Both the position numbers and the translations under genes were made by a program. The notes under the pieces are model-generated. The model saw only the letters and a list, made by a program, of their open reading frames with translations, did not search any database and had not been told where the DNA came from. From Frigoribacterium endophyticum (lineage in GTDB: Bacteria; Actinomycetota; Actinomycetes; Actinomycetales; Microbacteriaceae): a DNA stretch of 64,000 nt. The DNA is taken from the NCBI RefSeq assembly GCF_011759585.1, contig NZ_JAAOYV010000002.1, positions 865,510-929,509 of the forward strand. The letters are read 5' to 3'. Below are positions 45,211-54,347 of the stretch, in pieces (positions within the stretch are counted from its first letter, which is position 1; each line of letters begins with the position of its first letter).

Positions 45211-46578
45211 TCAGGCGCGGCGGCGTGCTCGACCGGCGCGGCCGGCGGCCACGGCGGTCAGGGCGAGGCCCAGGCCGACCAGGACGGCGGCGATGCCGAG
45301 CGGCGTCGTCGTGTCGGAGCCCGTGAAGGCGAGCTCGCCGTCGGCCGGCTCCGCGGCGGCACGGGTGGCCGTCGGGGTGAGGCGCGTCGGCGCCCCGGCG
45401 GCCGGCGTCGTCGCCGCGGGGGCGGCCGCGGCGGGCGTCGACGGGGTGGTCGGCACGGTCGGCGTCACCGCGGCCGGGGTGGTCGGCGTCGTCGGGGTCG
45501 TCGGCGTGGTCGGGGTCGTCGGGGTCGTCGGGGTCGTCGGGGTCGTGGGCGTCGTCGGGACGACGGCCGCCGCGGTGATCGCGAGGAACTGCAGGCGGTC
45601 GGTGTCGCTGTCGGTCACGACGACGGTGTCGCCGTCGACCGCGACGCCCCACGGGTTCGAGAAGGCGCAGGCGTCGGCCCCGCCGGCCCCCACGGTGGTC
45701 CACGTCTCGCCCTCGCGGACGAGGAGGACGTCGCGGGCCTCGTCGGTGACGTAGAGGCGGCCGGCGGCGTCGACGGCGATGCCCGCGGACTCGTCGAGGC
45801 GGAAGGGCACGGCGATGGTCGAGACCGTGCCGTCGGCGGCGACCACGCGCACCTCGTCGGCGGGGCGGTCGATGACGTAGACGAGGCCGTCCGCGCCGAC
45901 GGCGACGCCGATCGTGCCGTCGGTGGTCTGCGGGTCGCTGGCGGGCAGCACGACGGCCCACGTGGTCTCGCCGGGGGCGAGCGCGACGACCTGGTCGGTG
46001 TAGCCGGTCGTGGCGTAGACGGTGCCGTCGGCGGCGACCGCGACGCTGGTCACGCGGTCGAAGCCGGCGTAGTCGGGCAGGGCCGTCCAGACCTGGGTGT
46101 CGGGCTGGTAGCGCAGCACGCGGTCCGCCTCGGTGTCGGCGACGACCAGGCTGTCGGCGCCGGCGGCGCTGCCGTCGAACGCGAGGCCGAAGGCCTGGCC
46201 CACGGGGCCCAGGTCGGCGCCGGGCGCGGGGGCGTCGGTGTAGGTGCCGTCGGCCGCACGCTGGTGCAGCACGCCGGTGGCCGAGTCGAGCACCCAGATG
46301 CTGTCGCGGGCCGTGTCGACCGCGACGCCCTTGGGGTAGTCGAGGCCGTCGGCGCGACCGGGGACGTCCTCGGACGTCGTGCACGACAGCGTGGCCGGCG
46401 CGGTGGCGGCGAGCGCAGAGGGCGCGGGGAGGAGGACGACGGAGGCGGCGAGCAGGGCCGGGATCGCGACCGCGGCCAGGCGGGTGCGACCGCTGAGGCC
46501 GCGCCTCCCGGCGTCGGTCGGGGCGGAGGAGGGCAGGGCGGGGCGCGCGTCAGGGCGCGCCGACGAGGACATCGACAT
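45211..46578 (-). CDS. Secreted beta-propeller (NHL-like) protein with LAFTG wall anchor
   Basis: 455 aa. Signal peptide about 28-60; six or so repeats of the type D-x-GLVYVIDRPADEVRVV or GVAVDAAGRLYVTDEARDVL across 65-330, matching NHL/SMP-30-type propellers; then a (Pro-Thr-Thr)9 stalk and Ala/Thr-rich linker; LAFTG at 416-420, hydrophobic helix and RAGRARRR tail as in class E sortase substrates. No catalytic residues stand out; a surface binding or scaffold role is likely. The ATG at 46576-46578 is chosen because the N-terminus then fits a signal peptide; no ribosome-binding site. Confidence 0.82.
   Translation of the reverse strand: MSMSSSARPDARPALPSSAPTDAGRRGLSGRTRLAAVAIPALLAASVVLLPAPSALAATAPATLSCTTSEDVPGRADGLDYPKGVAVDTARDSIWVLDSATGVLHQRAADGTYTDAPAPGADLGPVGQAFGLAFDGSAAGADSLVVADTEADRVLRYQPDTQVWTALPDYAGFDRVTSVAVAADGTVYATTGYTDQVVALAPGETTWAVVLPASDPQTTDGTIGVAVGADGLVYVIDRPADEVRVVAADGTVSTIAVPFRLDESAGIAVDAAGRLYVTDEARDVLLVREGETWTTVGAGGADACAFSNPWGVAVDGDTVVVTDSDTDRLQFLAITAAAVVPTTPTTPTTPTTPTTPTTPTTPTTPTTPAAVTPTVPTTPSTPAAAAPAATTPAAGAPTRLTPTATRAAAEPADGELAFTGSDTTTPLGIAAVLVGLGLALTAVAAGRAGRARRRA
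45478..45558 (-). repeat. Nine-unit Pro-Thr-Thr coding repeat
   Basis: 81 bp encoding nine PTT tripeptides, with near-perfect 9-bp units in part of the tract. Acts as the wall-spanning stalk of the LAFTG protein. Such tracts vary in length by slippage. Confidence 0.85.
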
Positions 46579-47002
46579 TCGGGTGTGCGACTTTCGTGCG
46601 GAGTGGTTCGCGACCGCGGGCGTTCGGGGCGCCCGGGACGTCGAGCTGGGTGGGCTCGGCGTCGTCGTGGTGGGTGGCCACGAGGGGCAGGTCGCGGGCG
46701 CGCCCGGTCGGGATGGTCGGGCGGCTCTCCTGGAGACTACGGGCTCGGGCCCGGGAGGGCGATGTGGACGACGGGTGGTTCCCCCCGCCCGGGGGGGCGT
46801 GGTGGCCCTCACCCGGGGTACACGGGGACCGTGCGGTCGGGGCGGTGGCGGGGGACACGCGCGCGGTCGTCGTCGCCGTCGTCGCCGATCGGCCCCCGAC
46901 GACGCCGGGCGCCCCGGACGACGAACGAGTGGTCACGACGTGCTCCTCCGCCGGGGCGGGGAGGGCACGTCGTGACCACTCGAGGGTCGTGCAGGTGGGG
47001 GG
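46579..47002 (-). other. 424-bp gap between pilO and the LAFTG protein gene
   Basis: Holds the pilO-side hairpin at 46926-46982. The remaining 347 bp have open frames on both strands, but they are low-complexity and lack a recognisable domain or ribosome-binding site. No promoter matching the consensus was found for the LAFTG gene. Confidence 0.55.
46926..46982 (-). terminator. Terminator after pilO
   Basis: Perfect 18-bp arms (46926-46943 / 46965-46982) around a 21-nt loop that itself contains CCTCC/GGAGG, 20 bp beyond the pilO stop codon. Ends the pilV-to-pilO transcript. Confidence 0.75.
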
Positions 47003-47779
47003 CTACTCCCCCGCGGCCGTGCTGTCGTCGGCGTCGCCCTCGGCCTGCGCGGTCGGCGTCGTGGTGGCGTCGGTCGGCGTCGAGGCCGCGTCGAGCAGCA
47101 CGTAGACGTTGCCCGAGACCGTCCAGCTGTCGGGGGCCGCGCCCTCGCTGCCGGCCTCCTCGCTGCCGGAGCTGCCGAAGGTCTCGAGGGCGAACAGCCG
47201 GCTGCCGCCCTGGAGGGCCGCGACGAAGTCGAGGGCGTCGGAGTACGAGCCCTCGACCGTGATCGAGACCGGCACGACGGAGAAGTTCGCCGCGGTGATC
47301 GCCGGGTCGCTCACGAGGTCGGGCGCCGTGGGGGCGACGGGCTCCGCGGCCGGCGCGGCCGTGGCGGCGTCGGTCGACTCGGCCGTGGCGTCCGTGGAGG
47401 CCGCGGCGTCGGCCGGGGCGGCGGCCGCGACCGGGGCGTACGCCTCGGCCTCGGTCGTCGTGATGTCGACCACGGTCGTGCTGGTCTCGTCGGAGAGCCG
47501 GCTGACCTCGCTGATGAAGGTCGAGAGCGACGCCGACGACGGGATCGCCGTCTGCAGCGTGCCGAGCTCGGACCGCAGCGCGGGCAGGGCGTCGTTGTCG
47601 GCCTGCAGCTGGGCGATCGCCGCCCGGATCTGCTCGTTCTGCGTCGTCACCGTCGTGATCTGCTCGCGCGACGCGGTGGCCGCCGAGAGCTGCGGCTGGA
47701 CGCCGAGCAGGAAGCCGAGGGCGAGCACCACGACGGCGGTGCCCATCGCGGCGAACATCATGAGTCGGTTGCGGTCCAC
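47003..47779 (-). CDS. pilO: Type IV pilus inner-membrane protein PilO-like
   Basis: 258 aa. One membrane helix (about 6-27), a coiled-coil-like stretch (about 30-75), an Ala/Thr/Asp-rich linker (105-150) and a ferredoxin-like domain (about 160-225: PVSITVEGSYSDALDFVAAL). This is the PilO layout; PilO pairs with PilN to link PilM to the pilus machine. GTG start, one base after the pilN stop. The tail is acidic and low-complexity. Called from position after pilM-pilN as well as structure. Confidence 0.85.
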   Translation of the reverse strand: MDRNRLMMFAAMGTAVVVLALGFLLGVQPQLSAATASREQITTVTTQNEQIRAAIAQLQADNDALPALRSELGTLQTAIPSSASLSTFISEVSRLSDETSTTVVDITTTEAEAYAPVAAAAPADAAASTDATAESTDAATAAPAAEPVAPTAPDLVSDPAITAANFSVVPVSITVEGSYSDALDFVAALQGGSRLFALETFGSSGSEEAGSEGAAPDSWTVSGNVYVLLDAASTPTDATTTPTAQAEGDADDSTAAGE

Positions 47780-47780
47780 G

Positions 47781-48440
47781 TCAGTCGTCCTTCTCGTCGA
47801 ACCGGCCCGAGAAGGCGTCGGCGGTGATGTGCATGGTGACGGTCGCCTCGTAGACGCCGTCGGAGAAGGCGACCGACCCGGGGGTCGCGTCGGCGAAGCC
47901 GGGCAGGGTCGCGAGGCCGTCGAGCCAGACCGGCACGGCGGGCAGGGTGGGGCTCGTCGCGGTGAAGACGACGGTCGCGACGCGCGAGCCCTCGAGCGGG
48001 GACGTGCCCTGCGCGTACGACTCGAGCGGCGAGGCCTGGTCGAGCGAGACGCTCGTCACGGTGACGCCGACGGGCAGGGTGCCCTGCACCGAGCGGAGGT
48101 AGGTCGCCCAGTCGATGTCGGTGGAGCCTCCGACGGCCTGGCCCGACTCGATCAGGTCGACCTGCGACTGCGTGTCGCGCACCTCGGAGAACTTCGCCTG
48201 CTGCGCGAGCAGCGTGCTCGTCTCGCTCTGGACCACGGTGAGGTCGTCGGCCGCGGAGAGCGAGCCGAGGGTCGCGGCTCCCGAGGCGACGACGGTGGCG
48301 GCCACGAGCACGACGACGCCGAGCCAGGTGCGGCGCGTGGTCGAGGCGGCGCGACGCTCGGCCCGCACCTCCGGGGGAAGCAGGTCGACGCGGGGGGCGC
48401 CTCCCACGGTGATGGCGGCGTCTCTCTTGGACGATCTCAT
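47781..48440 (-). CDS. pilN: Type IV pilus assembly protein PilN-like
   Basis: 219 aa. The short cytoplasmic N-terminus has VDLLPPEV at 18-25, equivalent to the INLLP motif that docks into PilM. One membrane helix (about 38-60), then a coiled-coil stretch and a ferredoxin-like domain with VTVTSVSLDQ and VVFTATSPTLPAVPVWLDGL. The ATG overlaps the pilM stop as ATGA; pilO follows after one base. The order pilM-pilN-pilO is standard. Confidence 0.9.
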   Translation of the reverse strand: MRSSKRDAAITVGGAPRVDLLPPEVRAERRAASTTRRTWLGVVVLVAATVVASGAATLGSLSAADDLTVVQSETSTLLAQQAKFSEVRDTQSQVDLIESGQAVGGSTDIDWATYLRSVQGTLPVGVTVTSVSLDQASPLESYAQGTSPLEGSRVATVVFTATSPTLPAVPVWLDGLATLPGFADATPGSVAFSDGVYEATVTMHITADAFSGRFDEKDD

Positions 48441-49486
48441 GCGGCGCTCCCGAGGGCGAGGCCCAGGGCCACGGTCAGGTCGGAGGGGCGGGCCCGGAGG
48501 GCCGCCTCGTCGACGGTCTTGGCGACGGCGACCGTCGCGAGGGGGTCGCCGAGGGCGACGGGGAGGCGCGTGACCTCCGACAGGGCGTCGGAGAAGCCCG
48601 GCATGGCCGAGCCTCCCCCGGCGAGCAGGATGCCCGCGACGGGGTTGGCGGGCCGCGTGTTGACGAAGTACTGGACGGTGTTGCGCAGGCTGCCGAGCAG
48701 GTCGTTGGTCGACTCGAAGATGGCCGACGAGGCCGCCTGCTCCTGCGGGGTGGTGACGACGGTCGAGAGTCCGCGGGCGTGCTTGAGCTGCTCGGCCGCG
48801 GCCGGGCCCGTCTCGAGCGCGGCGGCCACGGCCTGCGTGATGTCGTCGCCGCCCGAGGGGATGATGCGGACGAACTGCGGCACCCCGTCGGTCACCATGA
48901 CGACCGAGGTCGTGTTGTGCCCGATCTCGACGACGGCCACCGTGCCGACGACCCGGGGGCGGTTCACGAGGAGGCGCACCGTCGCGAACGGGATGAGGTC
49001 GACGCCCAGCGTGGTCAGGCCGGCGAGCTTGCTGGCACGGACGTTGCCGAGCACGGCGTCCTTGACGGCGGCGATCAGCAGCCCGTTGACGACCGGGCCG
49101 TTGTCGCCCACTCCCTCGCTGTACGGGTAGAAGTCGAGGAGCGCGTCGGCCACCGGCACCGGCAGCATGTCCTGCACCTGGAAGGGCAGCGCCTCCTTGA
49201 TCCGCTGCGGCGACATCTTCGCGACGGTGAGGTCGCGGGCCAGCACGCGCTGGTTGCCCATGCCGAGCACGACCCGCTTGCTCTTGAAGCCGCCGGCCGA
49301 CCAGAGCTGCTTGAGCGACCCGGCGACCGTCTGCGGCTCGAGCACCTCGCCGCGGCTCGCCGCGCCCTCGGGCAGCTCGACCTCGGCGAAGCGGACCACG
49401 GTCGGCTTCGCCTTGTCGGCGTCGGCCACCTCGACGGCGCGCACGGTGCGGCTGCCGATGTCGATGCCCACGATGTTCTTGCCCAT
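48437..49486 (-). CDS. pilM: Type IV pilus assembly ATPase-like protein PilM
   Basis: 349 aa. Actin-like fold: begins VGIDIGSRTVRAVEV (phosphate 1 loop), VAVVEIGHNTTSVVMV (phosphate 2) and GILLAGGGSAMPGFSDAL (adenosine loop), with EALPFQVQDMLPVP between. PilM is a cytoplasmic ring that binds the PilN tail. 28 bp after the prepilin peptidase gene; overlaps pilN by 4 bp. Length normal. Confidence 0.95.
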   Translation of the reverse strand: MGKNIVGIDIGSRTVRAVEVADADKAKPTVVRFAEVELPEGAASRGEVLEPQTVAGSLKQLWSAGGFKSKRVVLGMGNQRVLARDLTVAKMSPQRIKEALPFQVQDMLPVPVADALLDFYPYSEGVGDNGPVVNGLLIAAVKDAVLGNVRASKLAGLTTLGVDLIPFATVRLLVNRPRVVGTVAVVEIGHNTTSVVMVTDGVPQFVRIIPSGGDDITQAVAAALETGPAAAEQLKHARGLSTVVTTPQEQAASSAIFESTNDLLGSLRNTVQYFVNTRPANPVAGILLAGGGSAMPGFSDALSEVTRLPVALGDPLATVAVAKTVDEAALRARPSDLTVALGLALGSAA

Positions 49487-49514
49487 CAGTGCTGCTCTCT
49501 GTCAGGTCGCCTGG

Positions 49515-50357
49515 TCATGCCAGGCCGAGGAGGGTGAGGTAGCCGGTGGCGACGATGCCGCCGACGAAGACGCCGACCCAGGCGCCCGCGAGCATCCAGG
49601 GTCCGAAGGGGATGCCGCCGCTGCGCTGCACCCGGCGGGTGGCCAACAGGACGACCGAGAACAGGCCGCCGAGGAGGAACGCCGCGAACGACCCGACGGC
49701 GAGCTCGGCCCAGCCGAGCCAGCCCAGGTAGAGGCCGAGCACGCCGGCGAGCTTGATGTCGCCGAGGGCCATGCCGCCCTTCCAGCCGAGGCCGAGGGCC
49801 AGGTAGAAGAGGAACATCGCGGCGAGGCCGACGCCGGCGCGGAGGAGCGCCGCCCAGTCGCCGACCAGCGCGCTCGAGGCGGCGAGGAGGACGCCGCCCA
49901 CCGCGTAGCTCGGCAGGACGATCGCGTCGGGCAGGCGGTGGTGCTCGACGTCGATGACGGCGAGCGCGACGCTCGCTCCGGCCAGCCAGAGGAAGGCGAG
50001 CAGGGCGAGGAGGCGCGACACCAGCGGCAGGACCTCCGTCGGCACGTCGGTGAGCGGCCAGAGCCGCGCCGCGACGACGAGGAAGAAGACGCCCGTGGCG
50101 AGCTCGACGATCGGGTAGCGGGCCGAGATCGCCGCCGAGCAGTCGCGGCAGCGCCCGCGGAGGGCGAGCCAGCTGACCACGGGCACGTTGTCACGACGAC
50201 GGATCGGCGAGCTGCACGACGGGCAGGCGCTGGCCGGGCGTGCGATCGAGACGCCGGCCGGCACGCGGTGCACGACGACGTTGAGGAACGAGCCGATGAG
50301 GAGGCCGAGGCCGCCGGCGACGAACAGGGCGACGAGCCAGGGGGCGGCGGCGGTCAC
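49515..50357 (-). CDS. pilD: Prepilin peptidase / N-methyltransferase
   Basis: 280 aa, about eight membrane helices. The cytoplasmic zinc loop has two CxxC pairs (CPSC and CRDC, about 43-70). The aspartyl-protease residues are in AVIDVEHHRLPD and the GMALGDIKLAG (GxGD) motif. It cleaves and probably N-methylates PilA, PilV and PilW. GTG start (50355-50357) overlapping the pilX stop as GTGA. Confidence 0.95.
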   Translation of the reverse strand: MTAAAPWLVALFVAGGLGLLIGSFLNVVVHRVPAGVSIARPASACPSCSSPIRRRDNVPVVSWLALRGRCRDCSAAISARYPIVELATGVFFLVVAARLWPLTDVPTEVLPLVSRLLALLAFLWLAGASVALAVIDVEHHRLPDAIVLPSYAVGGVLLAASSALVGDWAALLRAGVGLAAMFLFYLALGLGWKGGMALGDIKLAGVLGLYLGWLGWAELAVGSFAAFLLGGLFSVVLLATRRVQRSGGIPFGPWMLAGAWVGVFVGGIVATGYLTLLGLA

Positions 50358-52159
50358 GAGGCGGCTCCCGTCGACCGGTAGGCGGGCAGGACCTCGGTCT
50401 GCGTGGTGATGCCGTACGACGTGGTCACCGGGCTGAGGAACTTCGGCGGCGCGAGGTAGCGCAGGCGGGTGTCGTACGCGTAGGCCTTGATGTAGCCGTT
50501 CGAGCCGTTGCGCACGACGCCACGGAAGGCCTGGGCGATCGAGCCCTTCACCGTGAGCGTGCCCCGGTCGCCGCCCCGCCCGTAGTTCTGCACGAGGAAG
50601 GAGTGGTTGACCGAGATGATCGCCGCGTCGATCTCGCGATCCGAGTCGCCGAGCAGCGAGGCGCCGGTGGCGGCCGACACGGGGTTCCAGACCCACGCGA
50701 CGCCGTCGGACGCGAGGCCGAGGACGTTCGTGCTGGCGTTCGTCTGCGAGTACACGACGTCGCCCGTGACGTAGAGGTAGTTCTGGGCCGCCACCGTGAG
50801 CTGGCCCTGGAAGGTGCCCTTGACGAAGACGTCACCACTACGGGCTCCGTAGGCGCAGGTGCCGGTGCCGGTGCCGCCGGTGGTCGAGGAGGTCGGGACG
50901 GACTCGCCTGCCCGGGGGTAGCCGACGTGGTTGTTGCCGCACGACGTCTCGGTGAGGTCGCCGACCGACGCGGCGGCGTTGACGTTCTGCTTCCCCGCGC
51001 CGGCGCCGGCGACGAGGACGGGGATGTTCTGCACGTAGACGATGTTGTTCGCGGGCACGGGGATCGTCGCGCCCTTGGCGGAGCCGAGCTGGCCGTCGGC
51101 CGTGCCGGGCAGCCCGCAGTCGGCGTCGGTCGTTCCCTCGGTCGCAGCGGCGTTCGAGATGCGGGTCTTCTTCGTGTACGGGGACTTCACCGTCATCTTG
51201 CCGTCGGCGGTGAAGACGATGTCGGTCGGCCCCGTGTACAGGCAGCCGGGGCGCGCGACCTCACCGGGGATGTCGGTGCGCATCTCGCGGATCTTGTCGC
51301 CCAGGGTGTCGGGCATCAGGACGCTCGCCACCTGGTCGGGCCCCGCACCGGGGGCGCGCTCCTTGAGGAACCGCTGGCCCGAGCACGCGTAGCCGTTCGA
51401 GTCGACCTGGGCGTACGAGCGGCCCGTCGTCGGGCTCGCCGTCGTGACGCCCTGCTCGAAGGTGGCCGAGCAGACGCGCATCGTGTCGTTCGAGTGCGCG
51501 GGGCCGGCGATGACGTCGCCGCCGCTGAATGCGATCTCGCCGCAGGCGTCGCCCTGGGTGCGGCCCTCCCACGCGTGACGCTTGCAGTCGGCGCTCGTCT
51601 TGCCCGTGAGCGTCGGGTCCTGCGACTCGATGTCGGTGAAGTAGAGGTAGTCGATGAAGCCCTTCTGACGGAGCTCCGCGATCACCGACCGGGTCTCGCT
51701 GCCGACCTTCCCGGTCGCTCGCACGCGGAGCGCGCCCGCCGAGGCGAACTTCGAGTTGTCGACCTCGTAGCGGAACGACGCCCGGCCCTCGCTGAAGGGC
51801 ACCGTGGCCCAGGTGCCTGCGGCCCCCGTGCCGAAAGCGGGGTTGACCTGCGAACCGGTCGGCAGGCTCACGGGGCTCGCGGTCAGCTTGCTGAAGGGCG
51901 CGGCCGGGTTCCCGAACTGCTGGTAGCTGTTGTCGTTCGCGAGGCGCGCCTGGTACTCCTCCACGCCCGCGTAGGCGGCGGAGAGGGCGGCGTTCCAGTC
52001 CTGGTCGCGGTCGGCCTTCTTCAGGCCGCTGGTCGCGACCGTCAAGGCGGTGGCCGCCATGATGATGAGCACCATGCCGAAGATCAGGGTGATGGCCATG
52101 GCCATCCCGCGGTCGTCGCGGAGACGGTCGAGGCGGAGCGCGCGGCGGAGTCGGATCAC
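50354..52159 (-). CDS. Large PilX-like pilus assembly protein
   Basis: 601 aa. A basic N-terminus, Gly18, then one hydrophobic helix (about 19-45: MAMAITLIFGMVLIIMAATA) as in PilX/minor pilins, but without Glu at mature position 5. The long remainder is exported and contains at least eight Cys, mostly with Gly/Asn/Thr surroundings, and segments such as FSGGDVIAGPAHSNDT found in actinobacterial pilus-cluster proteins. GTGA overlaps with pilW upstream and pilD downstream. Role by position: minor pilin or priming-complex component. Confidence 0.78.
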   Translation of the reverse strand: MIRLRRALRLDRLRDDRGMAMAITLIFGMVLIIMAATALTVATSGLKKADRDQDWNAALSAAYAGVEEYQARLANDNSYQQFGNPAAPFSKLTASPVSLPTGSQVNPAFGTGAAGTWATVPFSEGRASFRYEVDNSKFASAGALRVRATGKVGSETRSVIAELRQKGFIDYLYFTDIESQDPTLTGKTSADCKRHAWEGRTQGDACGEIAFSGGDVIAGPAHSNDTMRVCSATFEQGVTTASPTTGRSYAQVDSNGYACSGQRFLKERAPGAGPDQVASVLMPDTLGDKIREMRTDIPGEVARPGCLYTGPTDIVFTADGKMTVKSPYTKKTRISNAAATEGTTDADCGLPGTADGQLGSAKGATIPVPANNIVYVQNIPVLVAGAGAGKQNVNAAASVGDLTETSCGNNHVGYPRAGESVPTSSTTGGTGTGTCAYGARSGDVFVKGTFQGQLTVAAQNYLYVTGDVVYSQTNASTNVLGLASDGVAWVWNPVSAATGASLLGDSDREIDAAIISVNHSFLVQNYGRGGDRGTLTVKGSIAQAFRGVVRNGSNGYIKAYAYDTRLRYLAPPKFLSPVTTSYGITTQTEVLPAYRSTGAAS

Positions 52160-52845
52160 GAGACGGCCCCCCCGAGGAGGTTCGAGAGCGAGACGCTGTT
52201 CTGGAGGGTGACCGTCTGGGCGGTCTTGGCGCCGGCCCGGTCGACGGACAGGCTGATGCGCACCGAGGCGATCGTCGACATCTGGGTCGAGGTGAGGGCG
52301 CCGGAGGCGTCGGGCAGCAGCTGCTTGCCACTGAAGTCGACGTAGCTGAAGAGCGGCGTGCCCGAGACCGCGGTCGTCAGCACGGAGCCCCCGACGACGC
52401 GCGTCGTCGCGGCCCTCGTGAACTCCCACGAGTCGGACCCGCTGGCGGTGCCGACGACGGTCGTCTCGACGAGGCTGCGGTCGGGGCGGACGGTGAACGA
52501 CACCTTCCGAGGGACGGTGCTGACGGAGTCCGCGGTGTTGACCGCCGAGGTCAGGGTCAGGGCCTCGGTCGAGGCCACGCTGAAGGACGGCGCCTCGGTG
52601 CCGCCGGGGGCGGGGATCGTGCGGGCGGCACGGATCGTGCGGGTGAGGTCGGCGAGGCCGGTCGACGCGACACGGGTGTTGAGGTCGATCGAGCGGGCCT
52701 GGCTCGTGGCCTTGGCGAGCGAGACGAAGGTGGTCGACACCACGGTGATGACGATGCCGAAGACCATCATCGCGACGAGCAGCTCCGCCAGGCTCACGCC
52801 CGCGTCGTCGCGACGTCGGGCCAGGAGCGTGCGCAGAGCGCTCAC
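52156..52845 (-). CDS. Type IV prepilin, PilW-like minor pilin
   Basis: 229 aa. Class III leader: basic residues, then DAG|VSLAELLVAMMVFGIV with cleavage after Gly16 and Glu at +5 (E21). One N-terminal helix of 25 residues, then a pilin globular part with no cysteines obvious. GTG start (52843-52845) overlapping pilV; end overlaps pilX. Likely part of the pilus tip or initiation complex. Confidence 0.88.
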   Translation of the reverse strand: MSALRTLLARRRDDAGVSLAELLVAMMVFGIVITVVSTTFVSLAKATSQARSIDLNTRVASTGLADLTRTIRAARTIPAPGGTEAPSFSVASTEALTLTSAVNTADSVSTVPRKVSFTVRPDRSLVETTVVGTASGSDSWEFTRAATTRVVGGSVLTTAVSGTPLFSYVDFSGKQLLPDASGALTSTQMSTIASVRISLSVDRAGAKTAQTVTLQNSVSLSNLLGGAVS

Positions 52846-54257
52846 GAGGCGGGCCTCGGGTCGAGGCTCACGACGTTCGACGACGTGCCGGAACCGCCGA
52901 GGATCGCGCCGAGCAGGGAGCCGATCAGGCCGCTCAGCGTGACGCCGCGGAGGGTCGAGGTGCTGCCGCCGGACGAGATGGCCCAGGTGCCGTAGGGGAG
53001 GGCGAGGGTGACCTCCCCGGAATTGGTCTTGTTCTTCACCGTGAAGTTGTAGGTCTGGGGCACGGCGCAGCCGGGGTCGCCGTTGAGGGCCGCGGACGAC
53101 GTCGCCCGGACGACCGTGTCGGTGCCGGCTGCCAGGCGGATGGTCACCACGCCCATGGGCAGCGGGTAGGCGGCCTTCCCGTCGGAGGCGGCCACGAAGG
53201 GCTGCACCGGAGCCGTCTTGCCCGCGGCGTTGGCCGGCCAGAGCGACGGGTCGGGCGAGAGGCAGGTGCCGCCCGCCGTGCCCGTCGGTCGGTAGTCGCC
53301 CGCGACCATGCGGTAACCGGTGGCGAGCGGGAAGAGGAAGACGTCGGACGGCGTGCCCGTGGTCGTCGTCGGAGCGGGCCCGCCGAGGACGGTCGTCTTT
53401 AGGTCGTCGGGCAGGAGGACGGAGGGACCGCTGTAGTTCGAAGCGTACTTGACGGCGAAGTCGTCGCCCGGGGCGTAGGTGAACGACACGCCTGCGGAGT
53501 CGCCCTTGACGACGACGATGCCGGTCTTGACCGGGGCCGCCGCCTGGGCGGCGTCCCGCCAGGGAGCGGCGTCCGATCGGGAGATCGTGACCTTGTACGC
53601 GCCGGGGAGCACCTTGATGGCGACCGCGCAGCCGTCAGCGTTCGTGGTGCCGGGCTTCGACGCAGCGGTGAGCGCCTTGCCGGGGCTCGACGTGGTCGTG
53701 TCGGGCTCGACGGTGACGACGAGGCCGGGGACGGGTGCGCCCTGGGCGTCCTTGACGCCGACGAGGATCGTGCCGGTGTCCTGGTCGTTGAGGCGACTGT
53801 TGGGGGCGAGGATCGTCTCGCTGCGCACGGGCGAGTCGGAGCTGCGCATGCCCTCCCACTTGACCTCGACGTGGACGTGCTTGTAGAAGAGGGAGCCGTT
53901 GCCGCTCGCGGCGGCCGGGGTGCAGGTGGCGTCGACGCCGGAGGTCGTCTGCCACGACGCGGTCTGCTTGACGGTGTATGTGACTCCGCCGACGCTCTTC
54001 TTCGTCTGGCCGCTGGCCACCTGGATGACGTCGGAGGTGCCGCGGGCGACGTCGACGGCCTCGGAGGCCAGGTTCGTCGCCACCTCACGGCTGCGGTTGT
54101 CGCTCGAGATGGAGAGCGTCAGCCCCACGGCGACGACGGAGCCGACGGTGATGACCGCGAAGACCAGGAGGGCGACGACCACCTCGACGAGCGAGAGGCC
54201 GGCGTCGCGGTCGGCCGGGTCGGCGGGCCGCAGCCGGTCGCTGAGGAGCTGGAGCAT
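52842..54257 (-). CDS. Type IV prepilin, PilV-like, with carboxypeptidase-regulatory-like module
   Basis: 471 aa. Class III leader DAG|LSLVEVVVALLVFAVI (Gly20, E25 at +5). The exported part is unusually large for a pilin; residues about 160-245 read as a prealbumin-like carboxypeptidase-regulatory domain (TILVGVKDAQGAPVPGLVVT, DGCAVAIKVLPGAYKVTI), followed by a second beta-rich region with Cys pairs. Such modules suit a tip adhesin. First gene of pilV-W-X-D-M-N-O; a terminator separates it from pilA. Four-base overlap with pilW. Confidence 0.85.
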   Translation of the reverse strand: MLQLLSDRLRPADPADRDAGLSLVEVVVALLVFAVITVGSVVAVGLTLSISSDNRSREVATNLASEAVDVARGTSDVIQVASGQTKKSVGGVTYTVKQTASWQTTSGVDATCTPAAASGNGSLFYKHVHVEVKWEGMRSSDSPVRSETILAPNSRLNDQDTGTILVGVKDAQGAPVPGLVVTVEPDTTTSSPGKALTAASKPGTTNADGCAVAIKVLPGAYKVTISRSDAAPWRDAAQAAAPVKTGIVVVKGDSAGVSFTYAPGDDFAVKYASNYSGPSVLLPDDLKTTVLGGPAPTTTTGTPSDVFLFPLATGYRMVAGDYRPTGTAGGTCLSPDPSLWPANAAGKTAPVQPFVAASDGKAAYPLPMGVVTIRLAAGTDTVVRATSSAALNGDPGCAVPQTYNFTVKNKTNSGEVTLALPYGTWAISSGGSTSTLRGVTLSGLIGSLLGAILGGSGTSSNVVSLDPRPAS

Positions 54258-54305
54258 GGTGGGTCACCTCCCGGTCGGGTCAGGGGTGGAGTTGCGGGGG
54301 GATGT

Positions 54306-54337
54306 CTCGGGGGGAGGGTGGGCGCCCTCCCCCCGAG
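54306..54337 (-). terminator. Terminator after pilA
   Basis: Perfect 13-bp stem (54306-54318 / 54325-54337) with a 6-nt loop, 10 bp beyond the pilA stop codon. Lets pilA be expressed at a different level from pilV onward. Confidence 0.8.
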
Positions 54338-54347
54338 GTGAGGAGTG

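Noticed and set aside
45478-45558. Short regular repeat resembling a CRISPR-like array
   Set aside because: Units are 9 bp, contiguous and in frame for Pro-Thr-Thr inside a secreted protein; there are no spacers and no cas genes in the window.
46550-46936. 128-codon minus-strand frame in the gap after pilO
   Set aside because: Low-complexity Pro/Thr/Ala/Arg composition, overlaps the start of the LAFTG protein gene in another frame, and has no ribosome-binding site.
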